From Ruegeria haliotis (GTDB taxonomy: Bacteria; Pseudomonadota; Alphaproteobacteria; Rhodobacterales; Rhodobacteraceae), in the NCBI RefSeq assembly GCF_013377785.1, contig NZ_JABXWT010000008.1, forward strand, positions 62,001-126,000: a stretch of DNA of 64,000 nucleotides, read 5' to 3'. A program made the position numbers and the translations under genes. The notes below the pieces were generated by a model, which was given only the letters and a program-made list of their open reading frames with translations, was not told the DNA's origin and did no database searches. Positions 49,353 to 58,128 of the stretch are shown piece after piece (positions within the stretch are counted from its first letter, which is position 1; the number at the start of each line of letters is the position of its first letter).

Positions 49353-50638
49353 TGACTCTAATGACGGCTCAGGATACTTTAGCTCGCGCGATACAGCGTG
49401 CGGGCCGGGAAGATGCGACCGATCTGTTCCTGCATCTGGGAGTGGATGCGGCCCAGAATGTGGCGCGGCGGCTGGATGCTACTGACGCCGCCTACCCGCT
49501 GGATGGAGCTGTGGTGATCCTCAAGGGCAATATCGACATTGAAGGCCTGCCCACCACCGCGGGCACTCGCACCTTTCAGGCCCAACCCGCGCCCGGATCG
49601 GCCCCGTTGGTGGACCGGATCGTGGCTGCGGGCGGCGTGCCGTTGGGTCATGTGAACATGTCGGAATATGCTTATAGCGGGTTAGGGTTGAACCCGCATT
49701 TCGGTACACCTGTCAATGGCTTGGATGCGGATCTGGTTCCGGGTGGATCATCCAGCGGATGTGCCTCGGCCATTGCGCTGGGGATCGCGGATCTGGCGGT
49801 GGGGTCTGACACGTCAGGCTCGACCCGCGTGCCCGCGGCGTATCAGGGCATCTATGGCTATCGCCCCAGCATGGGCCGCTATGACGTGACCGGTGTCTTG
49901 CCACTTGCCCCGTCATTGGACACACCCGGCCCGATGGCGTGGGATATTGCCGGGATTCGGGCTTTGGATGCCGTTCTGCGCAAAGTGGCAACGTCGCGCG
50001 ATGCAAAGCCAACGCGTATCTTGATCCCTGACGCCGACAGCCTTGGGCCGATAAGCCCGCAAATCGCGGCGCTTTTACCCCAAGCGCAAGCCGTGTTGGA
50101 GCAGGCCGGGCACAAGGTAGAGACCGCGCCCGTTCCCGTGTTTCAGCATGTGCGAGAGCTGTTCGTGCGCGAAGGCACGCTGGTTGCAGCTGAGGCTCCC
50201 GATGTACTGTCGCAATTCACGGCGTTCGATCATCCTGATCTGGACCCGAATGTGCGCCGCCGCATCGCGCAGGGCATGCCGTTCGATCCGGGCAAGCTGG
50301 CCTTGTTGCAGACTGCTCGTGCAGGGTTCCAATGCGAAATGGACAACCTGCTGGGCGACGCTCTGATGTTGATGCCAACAGTGCCCGCGCCGCCGCCTGC
50401 CATGTCCGCCATTGTCGCCGATCCTGATCGTTTCGCCAGTGAAAACGCCAAGGCGCTGAGCCTGACTATGCTGGGTGCATTCCTTGATCTGCCGTCGCTG
50501 GCCATGCCGGTGGCCGGGCGCCTGCCGGGGCAATCCCTGACGCTGAGCGCTGCAACCGGACGGGATGATGTGCTGTTGCAGGTCGCCGAGGCTATCGCCC
50601 AGCCGCTGTTAAACCTTGAAACCGGAGTTGCCGCATGA
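49352..50638 (+). CDS. Amidase signature-family hydrolase (allophanate-hydrolase/AtzE-like)
   Basis: A 428-residue amidase with the Ser-cisSer-Lys triad: Lys58 (LKGN), the GGSSSG motif at 131-136 and Ser157 (SDTSGSTR). The HVNMSEYAYSGLGLNPHFGTPVN region is typical of AtzE/AtzF and glutamyl-tRNA amidotransferase-like amidases. Without a C-terminal extra domain it resembles biuret/carboxybiuret hydrolases in size. Followed immediately by an NTF2-fold gene, which parallels the known atzE/atzH pairing. Confidence 0.88.
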   Translation: MTLMTAQDTLARAIQRAGREDATDLFLHLGVDAAQNVARRLDATDAAYPLDGAVVILKGNIDIEGLPTTAGTRTFQAQPAPGSAPLVDRIVAAGGVPLGHVNMSEYAYSGLGLNPHFGTPVNGLDADLVPGGSSSGCASAIALGIADLAVGSDTSGSTRVPAAYQGIYGYRPSMGRYDVTGVLPLAPSLDTPGPMAWDIAGIRALDAVLRKVATSRDAKPTRILIPDADSLGPISPQIAALLPQAQAVLEQAGHKVETAPVPVFQHVRELFVREGTLVAAEAPDVLSQFTAFDHPDLDPNVRRRIAQGMPFDPGKLALLQTARAGFQCEMDNLLGDALMLMPTVPAPPPAMSAIVADPDRFASENAKALSLTMLGAFLDLPSLAMPVAGRLPGQSLTLSAATGRDDVLLQVAEAIAQPLLNLETGVAA

Positions 50639-51102
50639 GTGACGAAACCCAAGTTGCCCAGGACCGGGCCGAGATTGCGCAGCTGATCAAACGCCAGTTC
50701 CGATCCTTATGCTGGGATGAGGCCACGCCGCCGGACCTGATGGCGCTGAACGCGACCTATGTCGAAGGCGCGAACCTCTTTGCCTCTGCCCGTCCTGCCA
50801 AGGGGCAGACCCCGCAGGCCTTTGGCGAACGAATGGCCCGGCTGCGCGACGACGGAACCATCCCCGTTTTCGAAGAAAAGGGCGTGGGTCTGCATATCTG
50901 GGTCGCAGGCAACGTGGCCGTGGCCATGGCGGGGTGCGAAATGCACGAAAACCGCGGCGAAATCACCGAAGATATCAGCGCCTTTCTGCTGGTCAAAAAC
51001 CCCGATGGCTGGGCCATTGCTTCACAGGCCTGGGACATCCTGCCTTCGATCGCACAAGCCTTTGCTGCAACCGGCCTAAGCGCAGACCGGTTCGAAATCT
51101 GA
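50635..51102 (+). CDS. NTF2/SnoaL-like small protein
   Basis: A 155-residue NTF2-fold protein (AQLIKRQFRSLCWDEATPPDLMALNATYVEG, DISAFLLVKNPDGWAIASQAWDI). It overlaps the amidase stop by four bases. Similar small proteins accompany amidases in s-triazine pathways, but this sequence does not show the DUF3225 pattern clearly. Role unknown; an accessory hydrolase or isomerase is possible. Confidence 0.75.
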   Translation: MSDETQVAQDRAEIAQLIKRQFRSLCWDEATPPDLMALNATYVEGANLFASARPAKGQTPQAFGERMARLRDDGTIPVFEEKGVGLHIWVAGNVAVAMAGCEMHENRGEITEDISAFLLVKNPDGWAIASQAWDILPSIAQAFAATGLSADRFEI

Positions 51103-51133
51103 TCCCCCCTGACATAATTTGGAGACCCTCGAT

Positions 51134-51781
51134 ATGTCGAAAAAACTATTGGTCGTGCATTCAAGCGCCCGTGAAAACCGTTCGCTCACCCGTGATCTGG
51201 CACAGACTTTCGAAGACAGTTGGACCGCGTCCGGTGGTGGCGCAGTGGCCCACCGTGACGTGGGCGTGAACCCGCCCGCCATCATCTCGGAGGCCTGGAT
51301 TGACGCCTGCTTTACCGATCCGGCAGAGCGTAGCGACGCCCAGAACGCCGTTCTGGCCGAATCCGACGAACTGGTGGCCGAAATCGTCGACGCTGATGTC
51401 ATCGCGCTGTGCGCGCCAATGTATAATTACTCGATGCCCGCCGCGCTGAAGGCCTGGTTTGACCTGATCGCGCGGATCGGCGTGACCTTCAGTTTTGATC
51501 TGGCTCGTGGCGATGTGCCGATCGAGCCGATTCTGAGCGGTAAGAAACTGGTGGTATTGTCTTCGCGCGGCGAGTTCGGCTTTGCCGAAGGCGGCGAGCG
51601 TGCGCATCTAAACGGGCTGGACCCGGCAATCCGCGCCAGTGCGCATTACCTGGGTGCCGACGCCAACGACATGGAAACCATCGCCATCGAATATCAGGAA
51701 TTTGGCGATGCAAGGTTTGACGAGTCCGTCGCTAAAGCTCAGGCACGCACCAAGGACGTTGCCGCACAAGTAGCGGCCTGA
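51134..51781 (+). CDS. FMN-dependent NADH-azoreductase (second copy)
   Basis: A 215-residue AzoR-type flavoprotein (LLVVHSSARENRSLTRDL, ALCAPMYNYSMPAALKAWFD, SSRGEFGFAEGG). The start at 51134 is 10 bases after GGAG. It ends the enzyme part of the operon; a hairpin follows at 51808. It may reduce an intermediate or guard against electrophiles. It is related to but distinct from the copy at 7419. Confidence 0.88.
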   Translation: MSKKLLVVHSSARENRSLTRDLAQTFEDSWTASGGGAVAHRDVGVNPPAIISEAWIDACFTDPAERSDAQNAVLAESDELVAEIVDADVIALCAPMYNYSMPAALKAWFDLIARIGVTFSFDLARGDVPIEPILSGKKLVVLSSRGEFGFAEGGERAHLNGLDPAIRASAHYLGADANDMETIAIEYQEFGDARFDESVAKAQARTKDVAAQVAA

Positions 51782-51807
51782 CCCTTGTGGCCGTTTTAAC
51801 CATCTCC

Positions 51808-51836
51808 CGACAGCGGCCCCACGCGGGTCTCTGTCG
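51808..51836 (+). terminator. Hairpin between enzyme operon and transporter operon
   Basis: CGACAG (51808-51813) pairs with CTGTCG (51831-51836), with an inner CCC/GGG pairing. Followed by TTCATTT. A modest terminator or attenuator. Confidence 0.5.
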
Positions 51837-51977
51837 TTCATTTCGGGCTGAAAAAACAGACCGATAGGCGGATATTTCAGGCGTGTCGAGCAGGGCTCAT
51901 CCCCGGCCTGAATTAATCTCGTTTGAGATTGTCCCCCCGTCCTATGCACACTTGCGCCATCCAACAGAGGAAGAAAC

Positions 51978-53075
51978 GTGATGACAAACAAACAGACGCT
52001 CAACCGTCGCCAGTTCATCAAACGCTCAACCGCGACCGGGGCGCTAGCGGCGGCTCCGGGGCTTTATGCTCCGTTCGTTCATGCCCAGGCGGAACCGCTC
52101 AAGATCGGGTCGTGGGGCGGATTCTTTGAAGAAGTTCTAGCCGACAAGCTATATCCTGAATTCACCGCCGCCACGGGGATCGAGGTACAATCCATCGGCA
52201 CACCCAATGGCGATGCGCAGGTGGTGCAGCTGGCGCAGGCAATCCGGGCGGGCAATGTGCCGCTGGATGTCTCGGCTCTGATCCCGATTCCGATGGTGCG
52301 TGCCACCAATGCAGGCATCATCGAAGAGCTGGACATGTCTCGCATTCCCAACGCCAAATACCTGCCCGAAGTGCAGGGCATCAGCGAAAGCACCGATGGC
52401 AATCCCAATGGCGTGGCGTGGTTCTTTTACTTCAACATCCTGGTCACCCTGCAAGAAGACTATCCGGAAACCCCCACCAGTTGGAAAGAACTGTGGAACC
52501 CCGCCAATGCCGGCCTTGCCGGTGTGATGGCCCAGCCCGAGATTTCGAACATTATCGACATCACCGCCGCAACCTATTTCGGAGGGCCGGATATATTGCA
52601 GACCAAAGAGGGCGTGCTGGAAGTGCTGGCCAAAGTGGCCGAGCTGAAGGATACCGTGGCCCTGTGGTACCGTGACGAGGCGCAGTTCCAGAACGGGCTG
52701 GAAACCGGTGAGCTGCCAATTGGCATCTATTACAATGATGTGGCCACCGTGGCGCAGGCCGAAGGTATCGAGATTGACCGCATCTTCCCCAAGGAAGGCG
52801 CCGTCAAGAACCCGGCCTATTGGGGCATCTCCAAAGGCACCGCGCTGCGCGATCAGGCGCATGAGTTCCTGAACTATACGCTGGATCCATCGGTGCAGTC
52901 GCTGCTGGCGCGCAATTTGGGCGGTGGCCCCGTTGTACCTAAGGACACCACTGATCTGACCGATGAAGAATGGGATCAGGTCTCGACCAGCAAGGACACG
53001 ATTGCGCCTGCCTATCACCTGTACACCGATTGGGGCGATTGGACCGCGACCGAGTTCTCGCGCGCGATTTCCTGA
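51978..53075 (+). CDS. Tat-secreted solute-binding protein (PotD/PotF-like family)
   Basis: A 365-residue binding protein with a Tat leader (NRRQFIKRS, 9-17) and cleavage near FVHA. The mature part begins LKIGSWGGFFEEVLADKLYPEF, typical of family 1 binding proteins in Pot-type importers. The ATP-binding, and two permease genes follow directly. Polyamine binding is not proven; the same family binds opines, thiamin and other nitrogen compounds. Two adjacent ATGs (51978, 51981) are possible. Its product probably imports the substrate of the preceding DUF1989 operon. Confidence 0.9.
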   Translation: MMTNKQTLNRRQFIKRSTATGALAAAPGLYAPFVHAQAEPLKIGSWGGFFEEVLADKLYPEFTAATGIEVQSIGTPNGDAQVVQLAQAIRAGNVPLDVSALIPIPMVRATNAGIIEELDMSRIPNAKYLPEVQGISESTDGNPNGVAWFFYFNILVTLQEDYPETPTSWKELWNPANAGLAGVMAQPEISNIIDITAATYFGGPDILQTKEGVLEVLAKVAELKDTVALWYRDEAQFQNGLETGELPIGIYYNDVATVAQAEGIEIDRIFPKEGAVKNPAYWGISKGTALRDQAHEFLNYTLDPSVQSLLARNLGGGPVVPKDTTDLTDEEWDQVSTSKDTIAPAYHLYTDWGDWTATEFSRAIS

Positions 53076-53099
53076 CATAACCGACCAAGGCCCAAGAAA

Positions 53100-54152
53100 A
53101 TGACCACTCTCACTCTGGAACATGTCTGGAAACGCTTCGGCAGTTTTGAAGCGCTGAAAGACATCAACCTCAATCTGCCTTCGGGTAAGATGATCACCTT
53201 TCTTGGGCCCTCGGGCAGTGGAAAAAGTACGATGTTCAGGCTGGTTGCCGGCCTGGACGACACCACCGAAGGCACCGTTCGGTTCGATGGCGAGGATGTC
53301 ACCAGACTGCCCGCTCATAAACGCAATGTGGGCATGGTGTTTCAGAATTATGCCCTGTTTCCGCATCTGAACGTGTGGGAAAATATCTCTTACGGGTTGA
53401 AGCTGCAAAAACGGCCCAAGGCCGAACGCCGGGCCCGGGCCGAAGAATTGCTAGATCTTATCAAGCTACCGCATATCGCGGATCGGTCGATCAAGCAGCT
53501 GTCGGGCGGGCAGCAGCAACGAGTGTCCATCGCGCGCGCGCTGGCGATGGAGCCGCGCCTGTTTCTACTGGACGAGCCGCTGTCGGCGCTAGATGCCAAG
53601 CTGCGCGAGCATATGCAGGCCGAGCTGTGCGATCTGCAGCAGACACTGGGCATCACTACTATCGTCGTGACCCATGATCAGCGCGAGGCGATGACCATGT
53701 CGGATGTGGTCGTGGTGATCGATCAGGGTGAGGTGCAGCAGGTGGGATCGCCGCTGGAGATCTATCGCAAACCGGCCACGCCCTTTGTGGCGGATTTCGT
53801 CGGCAGCTCGACCCTGCTGGAGGGGATCGCCCGCAGTGACGGGACGTTTGAATTCAACGGGCAGAGCCTGAAAGTGACCGCGCCCGACTGGGCCAGCCGG
53901 GATCTGACACCGGGCCTTTTGTGCCTGCGCCCCGAGCAGTTACACCTTGCACCGCGATCCGCACAGACACCCAACGCGATAGATGTGGATGTCAGCCTGA
54001 TCCGGGACCTGGGCTCCGAGATCGAAGTGCAGGCTAGGGCAGGAGAGTATGAGTTTCTGGTCAAGGAATCCTCGGGCCAGCCGCTGGGCTATGGCGTGGG
54101 CGACAAGATGCGGCTGCACATCCCCGAAACCGCGCATCTGATACGGGCCTAG
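53100..54152 (+). CDS. Spermidine/putrescine-type ABC transporter ATP-binding protein (PotA-like)
   Basis: A 350-residue ATPase: Walker A GPSGSGKS, signature LSGGQQQR, Walker B LFLLDEPLSALDAK, and a C-terminal TOBE domain (LLCLRPEQLHLAPR). A small gap of four bases separates it from the permease gene. Confidence 0.93.
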   Translation: MTTLTLEHVWKRFGSFEALKDINLNLPSGKMITFLGPSGSGKSTMFRLVAGLDDTTEGTVRFDGEDVTRLPAHKRNVGMVFQNYALFPHLNVWENISYGLKLQKRPKAERRARAEELLDLIKLPHIADRSIKQLSGGQQQRVSIARALAMEPRLFLLDEPLSALDAKLREHMQAELCDLQQTLGITTIVVTHDQREAMTMSDVVVVIDQGEVQQVGSPLEIYRKPATPFVADFVGSSTLLEGIARSDGTFEFNGQSLKVTAPDWASRDLTPGLLCLRPEQLHLAPRSAQTPNAIDVDVSLIRDLGSEIEVQARAGEYEFLVKESSGQPLGYGVGDKMRLHIPETAHLIRA

Positions 54153-54156
54153 GTTG

Positions 54157-55038
54157 ATGACAGTGCAAGACACCACAATTCTCCGCCCCATTCCCCGGTT
54201 CCGGGGCGTCGATCACAAGACCCTGATCCTGATCCCGCCGGGGATCATGTTGCTGGTTTTTTTCCTGTGCCCGTTTCTGATCATGGGAGCGGTCAGTTTC
54301 TATTACCGGGTGCCGGACGGTTTTTACGAGCCCGATTTCGTACTGGCCAACTATGCCGCATTTTTTGATCCGGTCTTTCTAACCGCATTGGCGCGGTCTT
54401 TAACCCTTTGTGCCGTGATTTCCGTGGTCTGCGTCAGCCTGGCGATGCCGTTCACCTATCTGGTGTCGCGGATGCGGCGGGGTATTCAGGTGCCCATCGT
54501 CATCCTGCTGCTGTGCATCCTAACACTGTCCGAGGTCATTCTGGGCTTTAGCTGGACCATACTGCTGTCGCGTACCGCCGGGGTGTCCAACGTTTTGGTC
54601 TGGCTAGGCATTCTGGACAGGCCCGTGTCCTATTACCCCAGCCGGATTGCGATCATGATCGCCATGCTGCATTTCTGTTTCCCGTTCGCGGTGTTGACGA
54701 TCTATCCGCCGATCTCACGCTTTGACCGCAGCCTGCCCGAGGCCGCCGCCACCCTGGGCGCAGGCCCGATCCGTGCCTTTTTCACTGTTGTGATTCCGGC
54801 GCTGCGCGGCACGATCATTTCGGCGCTGGTGCTGGTCTTTGTCTTTGCGCTGGGGGCTTATCTGTTCCCGCAGATGCTGGGCCGACCGGCGGATTGGACC
54901 CTGTCGGTGCTGATCACCGATCAGGCGATCTATAAGTCCAACATTCCCTTTGCAGCCGCTATGTCCGTGTTCCTGTGCCTCATCTGCTTTGCTCTGATCG
55001 TCGGCGTCGGCAAACTGACCAAAAAATCCGAGGGCTGA
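54157..55038 (+). CDS. ABC transporter permease (PotB-like)
   Basis: A 293-residue inner-membrane protein with six hydrophobic segments and the EAA loop EAAATLGAGPIRAFFTVVIPALR. ATG at 54157 is chosen; a TTG three bases earlier is equivalent. It pairs with the next permease. Confidence 0.92.
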   Translation: MTVQDTTILRPIPRFRGVDHKTLILIPPGIMLLVFFLCPFLIMGAVSFYYRVPDGFYEPDFVLANYAAFFDPVFLTALARSLTLCAVISVVCVSLAMPFTYLVSRMRRGIQVPIVILLLCILTLSEVILGFSWTILLSRTAGVSNVLVWLGILDRPVSYYPSRIAIMIAMLHFCFPFAVLTIYPPISRFDRSLPEAAATLGAGPIRAFFTVVIPALRGTIISALVLVFVFALGAYLFPQMLGRPADWTLSVLITDQAIYKSNIPFAAAMSVFLCLICFALIVGVGKLTKKSEG

Positions 55039-55041
55039 TCC

Positions 55042-55839
55042 ATGAACAACCATCTTGGAAAACTTTATGTCTTTGGGATCGCCCTGTTTCTGATGCTGCC
55101 CCTCATCGTAGTTGCCGGGGTATCGTTCAATGAAAAGAAGCGGCTTTATTTCCCACCGCGCGGCTTCACGCTGGACTGGTACAAGAATGTGCTGAACAGT
55201 TCCGAATGGCTGGGCCCGATCGGCACGAGTCTGACGGTGGCGGCCATTGCCACCATCGTGGCAGTCTGCATCGCGCTGCCGATCAGTTTCATGATGTGGC
55301 GTCACGGGGTGCTGTTTGCCAAGGCGCTCTTCGGCCTAGGGCTGGTGCCCTTCATGTTGCCGCCGGTCACCTCGGCGCTGGGGTTCCTGATCTTCTGGTC
55401 CGAGATTGGCGGCTATGGTTCGTTCTGGGCCACCACAATCTCGCATTCGGTGTTTCTGGTGACGATCCCGCTGATGATGATCTCGCTAGGTCTGGAAACC
55501 ATTGATGACGCCTATCTGGACGCGGCCTCATCCCTTGGGGCCAGCGAGGGCGAAATCTTTCGCACCGTGATCCTGCCCCTGATCCTGCCGTTTATTTTTG
55601 GCGCCTCGGCCTTTTGCTTTGTGCTCAGCATGAATGAATACATCATCGCCTTTATGGTTGCGGGCTTCACGGTTGAAACCCTGCCAATCAAGGTGGTGAA
55701 TTCGCTGCGCTATGGCTATTCGCCCGCGATGGCGGCGGTGTCGGTCTTTGCGGTGCTGGCGGCGGCGGGGCTGTTCCTGACCGTGGCCCGGTTTGGCGAC
55801 CTTTTGAAAATGGTTGGTGCGCTCGACAAGTCGGACTAA
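55042..55839 (+). CDS. ABC transporter permease (PotC-like)
   Basis: A 265-residue permease with the EAA loop variant DAASSLGASEGEIFRTVILPLILP and the PotC-typical start PLIVVAGVSFNEKKRLYFPPRGFTLDWY. It completes the Pot-type importer. Confidence 0.92.
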   Translation: MNNHLGKLYVFGIALFLMLPLIVVAGVSFNEKKRLYFPPRGFTLDWYKNVLNSSEWLGPIGTSLTVAAIATIVAVCIALPISFMMWRHGVLFAKALFGLGLVPFMLPPVTSALGFLIFWSEIGGYGSFWATTISHSVFLVTIPLMMISLGLETIDDAYLDAASSLGASEGEIFRTVILPLILPFIFGASAFCFVLSMNEYIIAFMVAGFTVETLPIKVVNSLRYGYSPAMAAVSVFAVLAAAGLFLTVARFGDLLKMVGALDKSD

Positions 55840-55868
55840 GCGCCCGCCACCCCATCCCATAGGAGCTT

Positions 55869-56405
55869 ATGATGCGTGCAGATCTTCCGCCCGCCAGTTT
55901 TCAAACGCGCGTACGCGTTGACGATCCAAGCCTGGAAAATCCATTTGAATGGCGCAGCACCACAGCGCAGGAGCTGTGCGCGGGTCGCCGGATCGTCATC
56001 TTTGCGGTCCCGGCCGCGTTTTCACCTACCTGTTCTGATGAACACCTGCCGGGTTTCGAAGCGCTTTATGATGACATCCGTGCTCAAGGTATTGACGAGG
56101 TCTATTGCCTGTCGGTCAACGACGCCTTTGTCATGTTTCGCTGGGGTCAGGCGCTGGGGATCGAAAAGGTACAGATGATCCCTGATGGCAACGCCGATTT
56201 TACCCGCAAGATGGGTATGTTGGTCGAATACACGGCCGACGGGATGGGGCTGCGCAGTTGGCGTTATGCCATGGTTGCGAAGGACGGGCAGATCGAGTGC
56301 CTGTTGTCCGAACCCGGTTTTGACGACAATGCCTCAGACGCGCCGATGATGATGTCGGATGCAGGGTCGATGCTGTCGTGGCTAAAGTATAACTCAAGGG
56401 TATAG
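55869..56405 (+). CDS. Peroxiredoxin (Prx5/hybrid Prx-type, redoxin family)
   Basis: A 178-residue thiol peroxidase with the peroxidatic Cys55 in the Prx5 motif PAAFSPTCSDEHLPGF, followed by VYCLSVNDAFVMFRW. No C-terminal glutaredoxin domain. It reduces peroxides with glutathione or another thiol. It lies 29 bases after the permease gene and may be cotranscribed, perhaps because the upstream flavin enzymes make peroxide (inference). Confidence 0.9.
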   Translation: MMRADLPPASFQTRVRVDDPSLENPFEWRSTTAQELCAGRRIVIFAVPAAFSPTCSDEHLPGFEALYDDIRAQGIDEVYCLSVNDAFVMFRWGQALGIEKVQMIPDGNADFTRKMGMLVEYTADGMGLRSWRYAMVAKDGQIECLLSEPGFDDNASDAPMMMSDAGSMLSWLKYNSRV

Positions 56406-56429
56406 GCGTTTATTAATGGAGCTTTTTGC

Positions 56430-56756
56430 ATGACGCATTACTGGATGATCCTGATCCTAGCCGGTGCATTTGAAATCGGCTGGCCCATTGGCCTTAAGAA
56501 CGGATCGGGCGAGAATGGTTTGAACTGGTATTGGATCGCCTTTGCTGTCAGCAGCATGGCGCTCAGCGGGTTGTTCCTGTTTCTAGCGCAAAAGGCTATT
56601 CCAATTGGCACGGCCTATGCCGTCTGGACCGGGATCGGCGCGGCGGGCACATTTCTGATCGGAGTGATGTTTTACGCCGAGGCCGCAACCGTTGGGCGGA
56701 TGCTGGCGCTGACACTGATTGTCTCGGGCGTGGTTTTGTTCAAGATCAGCTCGTGA
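56430..56756 (+). CDS. SMR-family multidrug/guanidinium exporter (EmrE/SugE-like)
   Basis: A 108-residue protein with four membrane helices and the essential Glu15 in GAFEIGWPIGLKN. The KNG...GLN start resembles the SugE/Gdx branch, members of which export guanidinium; EmrE-type drug export is the alternative. Linkage with a DUF1989 gene makes the guanidinium reading attractive but not proven. Confidence 0.85.
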   Translation: MTHYWMILILAGAFEIGWPIGLKNGSGENGLNWYWIAFAVSSMALSGLFLFLAQKAIPIGTAYAVWTGIGAAGTFLIGVMFYAEAATVGRMLALTLIVSGVVLFKISS

Positions 56757-56762
56757 TTCTGA

Positions 56763-56794
56763 GGCGCTGGCAGACCCATCGGGCTGCCAGCGCC
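56763..56794. terminator. Bidirectional hairpin between convergent genes
   Basis: A perfect 11-bp stem (GGCGCTGGCAG/CTGCCAGCGCC) with a 10-base loop between the SMR gene and the convergent lipoprotein gene. T-runs are poor, but the position and strength suggest a shared transcription stop. Confidence 0.65.
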
Positions 56795-56800
56795 ATTGCC

Positions 56801-57439
56801 TCAAAGGGTCAGTCGGCCAAAGCAGCGCGCGCTGCGCTCAGCAATGGTTTCGCCGCTGGTCGGAACCAGAACATCGCTGAGGCCAAAACGGTTGATCTCT
56901 TCCGGCGACATCCAGTGCACGGCGTCGGGGCCTGCAACCTCAAGCGTGAACCAATAGAAATCGTGGCTGATGCCGATGTTGTCGTAGAATTTCAAGTAGA
57001 GTTGGTGTTCAGGTGCATCGCGGGGCAGTTCGGCACCAATATCCACCGGCAGACCAAAGACACCCGCGGCCCAGCTATGTACCCCCACACACGCGCCTGG
57101 TTCGATCACGTGACGCCGCCCCATCAGGGCCATGTCAGTTCCACCCGAGGCAACGATACCGTCCGATGGGACAATGGTATCCAGATTCTCTGCGCGGATA
57201 TAACGGGAAAGTTTGGACAGCGAGGCCTCGTCATTGGCCGATCCCGGTACGTTCTGCAGCGAAATGGTCGAAATCCTAGAGGTGCCTTGTCGTGCCTCTT
57301 GTATCACTTCTAACGTGGTCTCGTTGATGATGCCGGTCAGAACGAACTGATCCCCACGGGTGACGATCTTTGTCTGCGGATAACCGCAGGCTGTCAGCAG
57401 GGTCAGCAAGGCCGCCGTGATTGGGAGTTTGAATGACAT
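56801..57439 (-). CDS. ClpP/crotonase-like lipoprotein (COG3904-type)
   Basis: A 212-residue protein with a lipoprotein signal: MSFKLPITAALLTLLTAC with the lipobox Cys18. The mature part shows TIVPSDGIVASGGTDMALMG and GACVGVHSWAAG, which match the periplasmic ClpP-like group; Ser98 and His121 could be catalytic. ATG at 57439 is chosen because the lipoprotein signal starts there; an ATG four codons upstream is possible. It follows another small lipoprotein gene with two bases between them. Confidence 0.75.
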   Translation of the reverse strand: MSFKLPITAALLTLLTACGYPQTKIVTRGDQFVLTGIINETTLEVIQEARQGTSRISTISLQNVPGSANDEASLSKLSRYIRAENLDTIVPSDGIVASGGTDMALMGRRHVIEPGACVGVHSWAAGVFGLPVDIGAELPRDAPEHQLYLKFYDNIGISHDFYWFTLEVAGPDAVHWMSPEEINRFGLSDVLVPTSGETIAERSARCFGRLTL

Positions 57440-57441
57440 GA

Positions 57442-57744
57442 TCAGACACATCCCTTCGACCGTTGGACGTCGGCCAAAATGCGCAGCCGATCTTCAAGGT
57501 CATCGACCTCAAACTCTGCAATGTCACTGTCCAGCAGAATATCCTCGTCATTGGTCACAATTCCGGCGATTGTGCTGACGGCGAAATCCGCATTGGCCTG
57601 GTCCAGCCGATATTGCAACGCGCCCTGTTCCTGCGCCAGTGCCGTGCAACTGCGGGATTGATATTTGGCGGCGATCTCTTCAGGGGCCTCGCAGGCGGCC
57701 AGGCCAAGGAACAACCCGCCAGCGGCAATCAATTTCATGTTCAT
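57442..57744 (-). CDS. Small lipoprotein of unknown function
   Basis: A 100-residue protein with lipobox LAAC (Cys18) after a typical hydrophobic signal. The mature part is acidic, with three cysteines including Cys18 and no recognised domain. It sits two bases from the ClpP-like lipoprotein gene, so they may act together in the envelope. Start at the ATG at 57744 with GAGG upstream. Confidence 0.7.
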   Translation of the reverse strand: MNMKLIAAGGLFLGLAACEAPEEIAAKYQSRSCTALAQEQGALQYRLDQANADFAVSTIAGIVTNDEDILLDSDIAEFEVDDLEDRLRILADVQRSKGCV

Positions 57745-58128
57745 ACTCAGTTGCCTCATACTTGGAATTGGTTACGTGAACGGGGTCAGCCTTAGTCCGA
57801 AATGCAGAAAAAACCATTCAACGTGTGATCAATACAGCGTGAGGTTCCGATGACCGGGTGCCGCTGACCGCCAATCGCTGAACCCGCCCAAGCAGCCGGG
57901 GATTCTCGGGACGGAAAAACGGCTAAGCGTGCTGATAGCCAGTTTTGAATTCAGTGCAAAACGTGACCGTAAGATACTGATTATTAACCTTTCTCTTCAC
58001 AGCACCTCCCCGCTCACGCATTGGCTGAGCTTTTCTCAGTTGCTGGAATCTGTGGCTGGGCAATTCTGTTTGCATAACTTGCACCCACAAAAACCGGGGT
58101 GTGTCACGCTTAACAGGGAATACGCATC
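57745..58128. promoter_or_regulatory. Divergent control region before amidase
   Basis: A 384-base gap between the lipoprotein genes and the amidase gene. It is locally A+T-rich around 57930-58080 and contains no recognisable gene. It must hold both promoters; no operator could be assigned. Confidence 0.45.

Noticed and set aside
52149-53408. 419-codon minus-strand open frame opposite the Pot-type binding-protein gene
   Set aside because: It is antisense to a Tat-leader binding protein and a PotA-like ATPase with intact motifs.
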